Shown: piece by piece, positions 1 through 7,174 of the stretch
How the letters are laid out: every line of letters begins with the position of its first letter
Numbering within the stretch: the stretch's first letter is position 1
From: Lysobacterales bacterium
Lineage (GTDB): Bacteria; Pseudomonadota; Gammaproteobacteria; Xanthomonadales; Xanthomonadaceae
NCBI GenBank assembly: GCA_019510125.1
Contig: JAEKKX010000006.1
Location: 540,843-604,842, forward strand
Length of the DNA: 64,000 nt
Reading direction: 5' to 3'
Made by a program: the position numbers and the translations under genes
Notes under the pieces: generated by a model
What the model saw: only the letters and a program-made list of their open reading frames with translations
Databases searched by the model: none
What the model was told of the DNA's origin: nothing

Positions 1-375
1 GCGAAGAAGCGCGTCTGCGACCACGGCCACAGCAGGGCGACGCCGAGGCCGCCGTTGGTCAGCGCGTCGAGCAGCGGATGCGAGAGCGCGCACAGCGCGA
101 CGAACGCGAACGCGCGCCGGCGTCCGCTGCGCAGCCACGGCGCGCACGCGGCGGCGAGCAGGCCCAGGGCGAACGCGAACACGATCGAATGGCTGGCGCC
201 GCGATGCCCGAACGGCGCGGCGTAGTCGATCCCGAGCTTGAACGCGATGGTGTCGAAGTCGGGCGCCATCGCCGCGACCACGCCGGCGGCGACCAGCCGC
301 GGCGGCAGCGCGGTGCGGCCCAGCGCCAGGCCCGCCGCCAGCGGCACCACCGCATGGGTGAAGATCGTCGGCACG
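1..375 (-). CDS. Membrane-bound metal-dependent hydrolase, YdjM-like (3' end beyond window)
   Basis: This reading frame runs off the left edge, so only about 125 N-terminal residues are visible. It begins at a GTG whose product starts MPTIFTHAVVPLAAG and contains a GHRGASHS motif. The His-Arg-Gly-x-x-His-Ser signature is typical of the YdjM/LexA-binding-associated membrane hydrolase family (PF04307). Several hydrophobic stretches (VVPLAAGLALG, VFAFALGLLAAA, FAFVALCALSH) agree with an integral membrane protein. It starts 12 bases after the yraN stop on the same strand, so it is probably the last gene of an lpoA-yraN-ydjM-like transcript. The substrate is unknown for the family. The start is inferred from the family's usual N terminus. 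Confidence 0.75.
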
Positions 376-386
376 CTGCGGCGGCC

Positions 387-776
387 TCAGGCGTCGTCGG
401 CGCGGAAGGCGTCGCGCAGCCAGACCACATCGGGCGCGGCGGGATCGCCGCTGGCGTCGATCACGTCGAAGCGGCAGGGCAGGCGGGCGAAGCCGCGACG
501 GGCGGCGAGGAACTGTTCCGCGGCGAGCACGATGCGCCGGCGCTTGCCGGCGTCGATCGAGGCCGCGCCGCCGCCGAAGCGCGCATCGCGGCGGTAGCGC
601 ACTTCGATGAACACCAGCGTCTCGCCGTCGCGCATCACCAGGTCGAGCTCGCCGCCGCGGGCGCTGGCGTTCGCGGCGACCGGGACCAGCCCGCGTTCGC
701 GCAGGAACGCGGCGGCCAGCGCTTCGATGTGCGCGCCGCGGGCGCGTCTGGAGTCCCCTGCGGGGTCAGTCGCCAC
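387..776 (-). CDS. yraN: YraN (UPF0102) endonuclease-like fold protein
   Basis: This 129-residue protein has the YraN/UPF0102 hallmarks. There is a GGELDLV motif near residues 41-47, an IEVRYR motif at 57-62 and a conserved lysine in AGKRR near 78, together resembling the active-site layout of Holliday-junction resolvase-like nucleases. No reaction has been firmly assigned to the family. The GTG start lies inside the end of lpoA, with an 11-base overlap, so the two are translationally coupled. The order rsmI / lpoA-yraN is also found in Escherichia coli, which supports the assignment. Confidence 0.9.
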   Translation of the reverse strand: MATDPAGDSRRARGAHIEALAAAFLRERGLVPVAANASARGGELDLVMRDGETLVFIEVRYRRDARFGGGAASIDAGKRRRIVLAAEQFLAARRGFARLPCRFDVIDASGDPAAPDVVWLRDAFRADDA

Positions 777-2163
777 GCTTGCCCAGCGCGACGATCTCGC
801 CGCCGGAGAAGTTCGACCACGCCGGCACCCGCACGACGTTGCCGAACCCGTCCAGCCGCAGTTGGCCGGTGGCGCCGGGCACCGAGCGGTCGGCGTGGTG
901 GGCGATGGCGTCGAGATAGCCGGTGAGCAGCCAGGCGTCGTGGCCGAAGGCGAACAGCTTCGCCGCCGGGCCGCGCGCGGAAATCAGGGCCGCGCCGGTG
1001 CTTTCCGCCGGCGGCAGGCCGGGCAGGCCCTGCACGGTCCAGGTCTCGCCCGGGAACACGATGCCGTCCAGTGCGCGATCCTGATCGGGCTTGCCGGTGC
1101 CCGACAGCAATTGCGCCGTCGCCACCCGCGGCTTGTCGCCGAGCCCGGCGAGGGTCAGTTGCGGGGCCACCGCGCGCGCCTGCGCGCCCTTGAGCGCGAG
1201 GAACACCGCGTCCACGCCGCCCTCCTTCTGCGCCGCCGCCTGCAGCGCCGCGGTGCCGTCGGCCGGCTTGTCGGCGATGGTCAGGGTGTCGACGATGGTG
1301 CCGCCGCGGCTGCTCCACTGCTCGCGGAACGCGGCGACGCTGCGGCGCAGACCGTCGTCGGCGCCCACCAGCACCAGCACCCGGCGCACGTTGCGCGACA
1401 GCAGGTATTCGGCGGCGGCGATGCCGTCGTCCTCCGGCGCCAGCGCGAAGCTGGCGCTGCCGCTGGGCGGGGCCTCGGGGCCGCGGTTCAGCGCCAGCAC
1501 CGGCACCTTCAGATCGGCTTCCTTGAACAGCCCGGCGACCTGGTCGCGTCCCAGCGGGCCGAGCACGAAGTCGGCGCCGTCCTCGACCGCCTTGCGGTAG
1601 GCGGCGACCGCGCCGGCCGGCGTGCTGCCGGTGTCGTAGAACCCGACCTCCGGCCGCTGGCGGTGCTCGCCGTAGTAGCCGGCCAGCAGCCCGTCGCGCA
1701 CCGGGACCGAGGCGGCCGCCATGTCGCCGGTCAGCGGCAGCAGCACCGCGAGCTTGCGCGGCGGGCGGTAGCCGTCGCGATCGGCGGGCGCGCGGTCGGC
1801 GGCGTCGAAGCGCCAGCCGCCCTCGCGATCGAACGGCCGCGGCAGCGGCTGCCCGCGACGGACCAGTTCGCGTCCGGCGAAGTTGTACAGCGGGTCGCCC
1901 TCGGCCATCCGCGAGGCCTCGGTCGCGAGGGTCGCGTTGTCGAGGCCGGAGAGCAGGCGCTCGATCTCGCGCGCGGCGTCGGCGCGGGCCTGGCCGCTCA
2001 TCGAGGCGTGGTTGCGGGCCAGCGCGGACGCCTGCGCGATCGCCGGGTTGACGTGGTAGGTCCCGGGCTTGTCGGGCCTGGTCTGCGGAGGCGTGCAGGC
2101 GGTGAGCCCCAGCCCCATCAGGCCGGCGCACAGCCAGGCCAGTCCCTTCCTGTTCATCGACAT
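766..2163 (-). CDS. lpoA: Penicillin-binding protein activator LpoA (outer-membrane lipoprotein)
   Basis: The 465-residue product starts with a lipoprotein signal: a basic MNRK, a hydrophobic stretch and the lipobox LTAC, with the lipidated cysteine near residue 23. An alpha-helical N-terminal part is followed by a C-terminal region with the look of a type 1 periplasmic-binding fold ([20 protein letters not shown] near residue 135 and repeated alpha/beta segments). This is the LpoA layout; LpoA activates the bifunctional synthase PBP1a from the outer membrane. It is divergent from rsmI and overlaps yraN, as in other gammaproteobacteria. Two ATGs, at 2161-2163 and 2155-2157, are possible starts; the first gives two extra residues. 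Confidence 0.9.
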   Translation of the reverse strand: MSMNRKGLAWLCAGLMGLGLTACTPPQTRPDKPGTYHVNPAIAQASALARNHASMSGQARADAAREIERLLSGLDNATLATEASRMAEGDPLYNFAGRELVRRGQPLPRPFDREGGWRFDAADRAPADRDGYRPPRKLAVLLPLTGDMAAASVPVRDGLLAGYYGEHRQRPEVGFYDTGSTPAGAVAAYRKAVEDGADFVLGPLGRDQVAGLFKEADLKVPVLALNRGPEAPPSGSASFALAPEDDGIAAAEYLLSRNVRRVLVLVGADDGLRRSVAAFREQWSSRGGTIVDTLTIADKPADGTAALQAAAQKEGGVDAVFLALKGAQARAVAPQLTLAGLGDKPRVATAQLLSGTGKPDQDRALDGIVFPGETWTVQGLPGLPPAESTGAALISARGPAAKLFAFGHDAWLLTGYLDAIAHHADRSVPGATGQLRLDGFGNVVRVPAWSNFSGGEIVALGKRGD

Positions 2164-2185
2164 CGACGCAACCCCGTGGCGGAAT

Positions 2186-2200
2186 CGTTAGGATTCTAAC
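2186..2200. promoter_or_regulatory. Divergent rsmI / lpoA promoter core with inverted repeat
   Basis: The 65-base gap between the lpoA and rsmI starts contains GTTAG-GATT-CTAAC, a 5+5 inverted repeat. It reads TAGAAT on the minus strand and TAGGAT on the plus strand, so both genes could use overlapping -10 elements. No good -35 was seen on either side. This is an inference from sequence only. Confidence 0.4.
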
Positions 2201-2228
2201 CGCCCACGCCGCCCAGCGAGCCGATCCG

Positions 2229-3059
2229 ATGTCCTCTTCCGCCGCTGCCGGCACCCTCCACGTCGTCGCCACGCCGATCGGCAACCTCGCCGACCTCTCG
2301 CCGCGGGCGCTGGCGACGCTGCGCGCGGTCGCCGCGATCTGCGCCGAGGACACCCGCCACACCCGGCAACTGCTGGCCCACCACGGCGTCGAACAGTCGC
2401 TGGTCGCCCTGCACGAGCACAACGAGGCCGGCGTGGCCGAACGCCTGGTCGCGCGGCTGCTCGCCGGCGAATCGCTGGCGCTGGTGTCCGACGCCGGCAC
2501 CCCGCTGGTCAGCGATCCCGGGTTCCGGCTGGTCGCCGCGGCGCGCGCCGCGGGCGTGAAGGTCAGCCCGGTGCCCGGGCCGAGCGCGCTGATCGCCGCC
2601 CTCAGCGTGGCCGGGCTGCCCAGCGACCGGTTCGCGTTCGAGGGCTTCCTGCCCGCCAAGTCCGGCGCCCGCCGCGAACGCCTGTCGCGGCTGGCGGGAG
2701 AAAGCCGCACCCTGATCTTCTACGAGGCCTCGCACCGGATCGAGGAGACCCTGGCCGACGCCGCCGCGGTGTTCGGCGCCGAGCGCCCGGCCGCGGTCGC
2801 CCGCGAGCTCACCAAACTGTTCGAGACCGTGCTCGACGGCACCCTCGCCGAGCTGCACGCCCGCGTCGCCGCCGACCCCGACCAGCGCAAGGGCGAATTC
2901 GTGCTGCTGGTGCAGGGCGTCGCCGACGAGGAGGCGACGAAGGTCGCCGAAGGCCGGCGCGTCTACGCGAAGCTCGCCGACCACCTGCCGCCCTCGACCG
3001 CCGCGAAACTCGCCGCGGAGCTGACCGGCGCGCCGCGCAAGGCGCTGTACGGCGGGTGA
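2229..3059 (+). CDS. rsmI: 16S rRNA (cytidine(1402)-2'-O)-methyltransferase RsmI
   Basis: RsmI uses S-adenosylmethionine to methylate the 2'-O of C1402 in the ribosomal decoding centre. The 276-residue protein shows the tetrapyrrole-methylase fold signatures: HVVATPIGNLADLSPRAL near the N terminus, ICAEDTRHTRQLL, LVSDAGTPLVSDPG, VPGPSALIAAL and FEGFLPAKSGAR. Length and order of motifs match the family. The gene is divergent from lpoA, the same arrangement as E. coli yraL. The start is the first ATG after the divergent promoter gap. Confidence 0.96.
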   Translation: MSSSAAAGTLHVVATPIGNLADLSPRALATLRAVAAICAEDTRHTRQLLAHHGVEQSLVALHEHNEAGVAERLVARLLAGESLALVSDAGTPLVSDPGFRLVAAARAAGVKVSPVPGPSALIAALSVAGLPSDRFAFEGFLPAKSGARRERLSRLAGESRTLIFYEASHRIEETLADAAAVFGAERPAAVARELTKLFETVLDGTLAELHARVAADPDQRKGEFVLLVQGVADEEATKVAEGRRVYAKLADHLPPSTAAKLAAELTGAPRKALYGG

Positions 3060-3095
3060 GAGTGGCGGCCGGGGCGACGCCGGGTGCGGCGGCGC

Positions 3096-3449
3096 TCAGT
3101 CCCGCGCCGCGGTGAACTCGTCGTAGGCCCGCACCGCTTCGGCGGCGTACATCAACGTCGGACCGCCGCCCATGTAGGTGCAGACCGCCAGCGTTTCCAT
3201 CAGTTGTTCGCGGGTGACGCCGAGGCGGATCAGCGCCTTCACGTGGAAGCCGATGCAGGCGTCGCAGCGCGAGGACACGCCGATCGCCAGTGCGATGAGT
3301 TCCTTGTGGAGGGCGTCGATGGCGCCGCCCTTCAGTGCGGCCTGGGCCATCGCGCTGAAGCCTTTCATGGTGTCCGGCACCTCGCTGCGCATCGCGGCGA
3401 GGGCGCTGGACACATCGTCGGTGATGCGGGCGAACGATTTCCCGGTCAT
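3096..3449 (-). CDS. Carboxymuconolactone decarboxylase / AhpD-like protein
   Basis: This is a small 117-residue protein of the AhpD/CMD fold. The redox motif is intact: C62-D-A-C65 with H69 in the CxxC-x3-H spacing used by AhpD-like peroxidases. It is flanked by LIALAIGVSSR upstream and MGGGPTLMYAAEAV downstream, both typical of the family. A role in thiol peroxidase chemistry is likely, but the substrate is unknown. The ATG at 3447-3449 has a GGAG ribosome site 7-8 bases upstream; an in-frame ATG 27 bases earlier lacks one. The gene stands alone between rsmI, with which it converges, and a cyclase gene. Confidence 0.85.
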   Translation of the reverse strand: MTGKSFARITDDVSSALAAMRSEVPDTMKGFSAMAQAALKGGAIDALHKELIALAIGVSSRCDACIGFHVKALIRLGVTREQLMETLAVCTYMGGGPTLMYAAEAVRAYDEFTAARD

Positions 3450-3509
3450 GTGCGGTCTCCGTGCGTGGAGCCGCACTGTCGCAGACCGGCGCCGGCGCCG
3501 ACTTGCGCC

Positions 3510-3565
3510 CGATCAAGCCGGCGCGATCAAGTCGGCCCGATCACGTCGGCCCGATCACGCCGGCG
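3510..3565. repeat. Four contiguous 14-bp tandem repeats over a stop codon
   Basis: The unit CGATCA(A/C)G(C/T)CGGC(G/C) is repeated four times without spacers at 3510, 3524, 3538 and 3552. The last copy contains the stop codon of the minus-strand diguanylate cyclase gene (3555-3557). It is one of several similar arrays in this window. Confidence 0.85.
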
Positions 3566-5489
3566 CCGCGGGCGCCTCGTCCGCCTCGGCCATCACCACC
3601 CGGTCGCGGCCCGCTTCCTTGGCCCGGTACAGCGCGCGATCGGCGCGGATCAGCACCTGGTCGAAATGGGTGTCGTCCGCGCGCAGGCAGGCGACGCCGA
3701 CCGAGGCGGTGGGCGTGATCGTCTGGTCGCCCGCCCGCACCGCCACCCGCGCGACCGCCTCGCGCAGGCGCTCGGCGGCGGCGAACGCATGCGCAGGCGG
3801 GATGCCCCGCAGCAGCACCGCGAACTCCTCGCCGCCGTAGCGGCCGAGCAGGTCGCTGTCGCGGCAGACCGCGCGCATCGCGGTGGCCACCGCCTTGAGC
3901 ACTTCGTCGCCGACCGCATGGCCGAAGCGGTCGTTGATGCGCTTGAAATGATCGACGTCGACCACCGCCACCGCGAGGCTGCGCTCGGCGCCGCCGCGCG
4001 CGTCCGCGACCGCGGCGTGGCCCGCTTCGGTGAGGTGGCGGCGGCTGTGGACCGAGGTCAGGAAGTCGGTGGCGACCGCGTGTTCCAGTTCGCGCCCGCG
4101 GTCGCGCAGCGCGGTGGCGTGCCGGCGCTGCTGCGCGTACAGCGCGACCGCGACCGCCAGCGTGCACAGCGCCAGCACGCCGGCGATCAGGGTGTAGCGG
4201 AAGCGGTTCTCGACGACTTCGGTCCGCAGTTGCGCGTTCTCTTCGGCGGCGCGGGCCGTCGCCAGCGCGGCTTCGCTCTGCGCATAGCGCAGCCGCTCCT
4301 CGAAATCGGCCGCGGACGAGTCGCGTTCGATCCGCGTTACCTCGTCGTTGAGCCGGGTCAGCCGCGCCACCGACTGCGGCAGGCGATCGGCCCGCACCCC
4401 GGCCAGTTGCAGATCGACGATCTGGCGGACCGCGCGCAGTTCGTCGCGATACAGGTGCAGCGCGGCGAACGCGTCGCGGGCCTGCGCGTAGGCGTCGTAC
4501 GCGGCCTCGTGCCGCCCGCGCATGCGCTGCGCGTGGCCGATCGTTTCGAAGCTGAGGCCGCGCAACTGGGTGTTCTTCAACTCGTCGCCGATCGCGCCGA
4601 TCCGCCGGCCGCGGTCCTCGACCGCGTCGGCGTCGCCCAGCGCCTTCGCCGCATTCGCCTGTTCGAGCAGGACCTCGGCGCTCAGCTTGGGATCCTGCAT
4701 GGCGACCAGCAGCGGCTCGGCTTCGCCCAGCAGCGCCTGCGCCTCGCGCGCCCGCCCGGTGCCGGACGCGGCCTGCGCCATGTTGCGCAGCAGGCGGATG
4801 CGCATTTCCGGCTGGGTGGCGGCGGGCGCGTGCGCCAGGCCTTCGCTCGCGTAGCGGTAGGACTCGTCGAGCTTGCCCAGGCGCGCGCTGAGCGACGAGT
4901 AGGCCAGCAGGATGTCGGCCTGCAGCGCGTCGTCGCCGTTCGGCCCCAGCCGCCGCCGCGCCTCGGTGATCAGCTTCGAGGCATTGGCGAAGTCGCCCAG
5001 CCGCGACAGCGCCCGGCCCAGCGCGATGCGGGCGCGGACCTGCAGGTAGACGCTGTTGGTGCGGTCGGCGTGTTCCATGGCGATGGAGCCGGCCATCCGC
5101 TGGCAGTGCCAGTCGGCGATCACCCGGCAGGCATTGGCCTGGGCCAGGGCGAGGCGTGCGGCGCCGGCATGGTCGCCCTTCGCGAGCGCCGCGCGCGCCG
5201 CGGGCAGTGCGCGCAGGACCTCGTGCGGCGCGGTCAGGGCGCGGATCTCCAGCGGATGGCGCTGGTCGGGCGTGGCCGGCGGCGATGCCCGGGACGCCTG
5301 GGGGGCCGAGGATGGCGGCGGCGCGGCGGCGGCGGTGCCGGACGCCAGCAGGCCGAAAACCAGGAGGCTGAAAACAAGGAGGCCGGAAGCCGCGATGCCC
5401 GAAAGCGCGAACAGCAGCCCGCGGAGGGCAGTCCACGGCGCGCGTCGCGTGGAGATGCCTCTCGGGATGACGCCACAGCCTCGAACCAT
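3555..5489 (-). CDS. TPR-containing membrane diguanylate cyclase (GGDEF)
   Basis: The 644-residue protein would make the second messenger cyclic di-GMP from two GTP. An N-terminal hydrophobic export segment (about residues 22-55) is followed by an alpha-helical, Ala/Leu/Arg-rich TPR-like region to about 400. A transmembrane helix follows (about 432-451, YTLIAGVLALCTLAVAVAL), then a short linker and a GGDEF domain. The active-site motif is GGEEF at 552-556. The metal-binding DVDHF is present near 511, and an inhibitory I-site RDSD lies five residues before GGEEF, so the enzyme looks active and product-inhibited. The topology implies that a periplasmic TPR sensor controls a cytoplasmic cyclase. 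Its signal peptide contains a tandem repeat. The true start could be a few codons further in. Confidence 0.88.
   Translation of the reverse strand: MVRGCGVIPRGISTRRAPWTALRGLLFALSGIAASGLLVFSLLVFGLLASGTAAAAPPPSSAPQASRASPPATPDQRHPLEIRALTAPHEVLRALPAARAALAKGDHAGAARLALAQANACRVIADWHCQRMAGSIAMEHADRTNSVYLQVRARIALGRALSRLGDFANASKLITEARRRLGPNGDDALQADILLAYSSLSARLGKLDESYRYASEGLAHAPAATQPEMRIRLLRNMAQAASGTGRAREAQALLGEAEPLLVAMQDPKLSAEVLLEQANAAKALGDADAVEDRGRRIGAIGDELKNTQLRGLSFETIGHAQRMRGRHEAAYDAYAQARDAFAALHLYRDELRAVRQIVDLQLAGVRADRLPQSVARLTRLNDEVTRIERDSSAADFEERLRYAQSEAALATARAAEENAQLRTEVVENRFRYTLIAGVLALCTLAVAVALYAQQRRHATALRDRGRELEHAVATDFLTSVHSRRHLTEAGHAAVADARGGAERSLAVAVVDVDHFKRINDRFGHAVGDEVLKAVATAMRAVCRDSDLLGRYGGEEFAVLLRGIPPAHAFAAAERLREAVARVAVRAGDQTITPTASVGVACLRADDTHFDQVLIRADRALYRAKEAGRDRVVMAEADEAPAAPA
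5349..5393. repeat. Three 15-bp tandem repeats inside a signal-peptide coding region
   Basis: Three contiguous 15-base units related to CAGGCCGAAAACCAG lie at 5349, 5364 and 5379. On the minus strand they encode the repetitive hydrophobic stretch GLLVFSLLVFGLLASG of the cyclase export signal. The unit length is a multiple of three, so the frame is kept. Confidence 0.7.
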
Positions 5490-5603
5490 GCCGTTGCCTC
5501 GTTCCGGACCGGCCTTGCCCGACGAGAGTAGCGCAGCGGGGCGGTGAACGCGTGCGCCCGGCGTCGCCGTTCAGGTCGCGCGCCGGCGGCGGCCCGGCGG
5601 CCG

Positions 5604-5612
5604 TGCGACAAT
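5604..5612 (+). promoter_or_regulatory. Extended -10 promoter of rnpB
   Basis: TGCGACAAT fits an extended -10 (TGn followed by GACAAT). It ends eight bases before the predicted first base of RNase P RNA. No convincing -35 was seen, as is common with extended -10 promoters. Confidence 0.55.
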
Positions 5613-5619
5613 CCGCCCC

Positions 5620-6056
5620 GGCAGAGCCGGCCAGACAGTCGCGTCGTCCCTTCGGGGGCGCCGAGGAAAGTCCGGGCTCCGCAGGGCACGGTGCCAGGTA
5701 ACGCCTGGGCGGCGCGAGCCGACGGAAAGTGCAACAGAAAGATACCGCCGATGGCCCTCGCCACCCCATTGCGGCCCGACGTCGCGCTCGACGATGCGAA
5801 GCATCGGCCGAGTCGGTGACGGGGAAGGCCGCAATGGGGTGGCGAGGGATCAGGCAAGGGTGAAATGGTGCGGTAAGAGCGCACCGCGAGTCCGGCAACG
5901 GACCGGCACGGCAAACCCCACCGGGAGCAAGGCCAAATAGGGAGACGATGTCGTGGCCCGCGACGTCTCCGGGTAGGCTGCTCGAGCGTATCGGCGACGA
6001 TGCGCCTAGAGGAATGACTGTCCACGACAGAACCCGGCTTATCGGCCGGCTCTGCC
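5620..6056 (+). ncRNA. rnpB: RNase P RNA, bacterial type A
   Basis: This is the catalytic RNA of ribonuclease P, which trims the 5' ends of tRNA precursors. The signature blocks are visible in order: CCAGACAGTCG near the 5' end, GAGGAAAGTCCGGGCTCC, AAGTGCAACAGAAA, AAGGGTGAAATGGTGCGGTAAG, the loop GCAAGGCCAAATAGGGAG, TAGAGGAATGACTGTCCACG, and ACAGAACCCGGCTTAT at the 3' side. The ends were set by pairing of GGCAGAGCCGG with CCGGCTCTGCC (helix P1). At 437 nt it is longer than the 377-nt E. coli RNA. Most of the excess is a very long helix at 5755-5848, with perfect 22-base arms, in the P12 region. Confidence 0.96.
5755..5848 (+). other. Extended P12-like helix within rnpB
   Basis: Left arm 5755-5776 and right arm 5827-5848 are perfect 22-base reverse complements, starting CCCTCGCC and ending GGCGAGGG. 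They enclose a 50-base internal segment that itself folds (CGATGCGAAGCATCG). The position, between the conserved AACAGAAA and GGGTGAAATGG blocks, corresponds to P12, which is variable in length among bacteria. Confidence 0.8.
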
Positions 6057-6060
6057 TTTT

Positions 6061-6087
6061 ATTGATCCGGGCCGTGCCCGGATCAAT
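6061..6087. repeat. REP-like hairpin directly after rnpB
   Basis: ATTGATCCGGGC and GCCCGGATCAAT form a perfect 12-bp stem around a 3-base loop, five bases after the end of rnpB. It is not followed by a T run, so it is not a standard terminator, although TTTT precedes it. A CCCCGGATCAAG-type core recurs inside ddlB at 18686-18704. Confidence 0.6.
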
Positions 6088-6091
6088 CCCA

Positions 6092-6190
6092 AAGTTCGCT
6101 GCGCGAACTTCGGGCCCCGCCGCGCACGTCCAGACCCCCGCTCGCGCTGCGCGCGAGCCGCCCCCTGACTCAGGGGGCTTTGGGTGAGGG
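6092..6190. repeat. Imperfect intergenic repeat, copy 1
   Basis: This is a mosaic of small hairpins: AAGTTCGC-TGC-GCGAACTT, GCTCGCGC-TGC-GCGCGAGC, and CCCCCTGA-CTCAGGGGG. The order of the blocks CGGGCCCC, GTCCAGA, CGCGCTGCGCGCG and CCCCTGACTC is shared with the copy at 6243-6330. It looks like a dispersed xanthomonad intergenic repeat, not a gene. Confidence 0.6.
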
Positions 6191-6242
6191 CGTGGCTCTG
6201 GGGAGGGCGCGGGCTCGGGCGGAGCACGCGAAAAGCGCCCAC

Positions 6243-6330
6243 GATTCGCAGGGCGAATCGCGGGCCCCACCGTTCATCTCCAGATACCCGTTCGCGCTGC
6301 GCGCGCCGCCCCTGACTCGGGGGGTGGAGG
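6243..6330. repeat. Imperfect intergenic repeat, copy 2
   Basis: This is a second, diverged copy of the element at 6092-6190, in the same orientation. It carries GATTCGC-AGG-GCGAATC, then CGGGCCCC, CTCCAGATACCCG, CGCGCTGCGCGCG and CCCCTGACTCGGGGGG. Compensatory changes in the first hairpin (GTTCGC/GCGAAC versus GATTCGC/GCGAATC) suggest that the structure is maintained. Confidence 0.6.
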
Positions 6331-6504
6331 GCATCCGTGTCGGCGATCCGGGGGAACGGGGCGATGCCCACTGGCCCGGGCGCCGTGGCGCCGGGGTGGG
6401 GCGCGGTTTGCATGCCGAGGACGTCTCTCGCCGGCGGGTCTGCACCGGAATGGTGCGTCGCACCGTTTGCGGGGCCTGTTCAGGAAGCCGCTTCAGGTGG
6501 CTCA

Positions 6505-6523
6505 AGTCTCAAAATTTGAGACT
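6505..6523. promoter_or_regulatory. Perfect 19-bp palindrome upstream of the mra promoter
   Basis: AGTCTCAAAATTTGAGACT is a perfect dyad (9 + 1 + 9) in an AT-richer patch, about 90 bp upstream of the -35 box of the mraZ promoter. No T run follows, so a protein-binding operator is more likely than a terminator. The binding protein is unknown. Confidence 0.5.
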
Positions 6524-6613
6524 AAACAGGGGCTTGTGGATAAACCTTGAACTGTTCTCTGAACATTGGCGCAAGTCCTTGACGCGCTTGGTGAAATGCG
6601 TCGCAGAAAGTTG

Positions 6614-6642
6614 TTGACAACCCTGTGTGCCACTCCTAATGT
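6614..6642 (+). promoter_or_regulatory. Sigma70 promoter of the mraZ (dcw) operon
   Basis: TTGACA at 6614-6619 and TAATGT at 6637-6642 are separated by exactly 17 bp. Transcription would start near 6649, just before the MraZ-type repeats and about 80 bases before the mraZ start. It is the strongest sigma70 match seen in the window and corresponds to Pmra of E. coli. Confidence 0.75.
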
Positions 6643-6650
6643 GGCGGCCT

Positions 6651-6675
6651 GTGGGAAAACCGGGTGAATCGTGGT
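6651..6675 (+). promoter_or_regulatory. MraZ-type operator repeats
   Basis: Three G-rich half-sites with about 10-bp spacing (TGGGA, CGGGT, then GTGGT) lie immediately after the promoter. MraZ proteins bind direct repeats of TGGGN-like sequence with this spacing in their own leader, so autoregulation is likely. The third repeat is a weaker match. Confidence 0.6.
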
Positions 6676-6727
6676 TTTCCGTGTTGACCAAGCCCGCCGC
6701 AGACGGGCACGACCGGGCCGAAGCGTT

Positions 6728-7174
6728 GTGTTCCAGGGTGAGACCGCCATCACGATCGATGACAAAGGCCGACTGGCGATCCCGACCGCCTACCGGGACG
6801 TCATCGCGCAGGCCTGCGAGGGCCGGCTGGTGCTCACCTACAACCCCTTCGAGTCCGGTTCGCTCTACCTCTACCCCCGTCCGGTCTGGGAACAGGTCCG
6901 CGACCAGGTCAACGCATTGCCGCGCACCAAGAGCGTCAGCCGCACGCTGCAGCTGAAGCTGGTGGGCGCCGCCACCTTCGTCGAGCCCGACGGCAACGGC
7001 CGCATCGGCATCCCCGCCAGCCATCGCAGCGCCGTCGGCATCGACAAGCGCGCGGTGCTGCTGGGCATGGGCGACAAGTTCGAACTGTGGAGCGAGCAGG
7101 CGCACCACGCCCAGATACGCATGACGCTGAGCGATGCGGACCTGGGCGAAGCGATGCTCGATCTGCAGCTGTGA
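6728..7174 (+). CDS. mraZ: Transcriptional regulator MraZ
   Basis: MraZ is an AbrB-fold DNA-binding protein that represses the division and cell-wall operon it heads. The 148-residue product starts [19 protein letters not shown] and contains the second half-domain [16 protein letters not shown], the two tandem SpoVT/AbrB-like repeats of the family. The GTG at 6728-6730 was chosen because homologues begin MFQGE; an in-frame ATG at 6671 lies in the leader, just after the operator. A clear ribosome site is missing. The stop overlaps the rsmH GTG start. Confidence 0.95.
   Translation: MFQGETAITIDDKGRLAIPTAYRDVIAQACEGRLVLTYNPFESGSLYLYPRPVWEQVRDQVNALPRTKSVSRTLQLKLVGAATFVEPDGNGRIGIPASHRSAVGIDKRAVLLGMGDKFELWSEQAHHAQIRMTLSDADLGEAMLDLQL

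Larger units (their letters stand above)
6057..6727. other. 671-bp repeat-rich, non-coding spacer between rnpB and mraZ
   Basis: No convincing gene was found here. In order it holds a 12-bp-stem hairpin, two copies of a roughly 90-bp imperfect repeat, a palindrome at 6505-6523, a sigma70 promoter and the MraZ operator region; these are listed separately. Open frames on both strands here are low-complexity Arg/Pro/Gly translations of the repeats. Confidence 0.8.

Noticed and set aside
3084..5531. An 815-codon open frame on the plus strand opposite the diguanylate cyclase gene
   Set aside because: It is an antisense shadow caused by high GC: Arg/Ala/Gly-rich, no domains, and it covers a gene with clear GGDEF motifs. 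The same applies to the long frames opposite dnaG, groEL, glnE and the TonB receptor.
6061..6087. A rho-independent terminator for rnpB
   Set aside because: The stem is strong but no T run follows it; it resembles a REP-type palindrome. Termination could still occur by another route.
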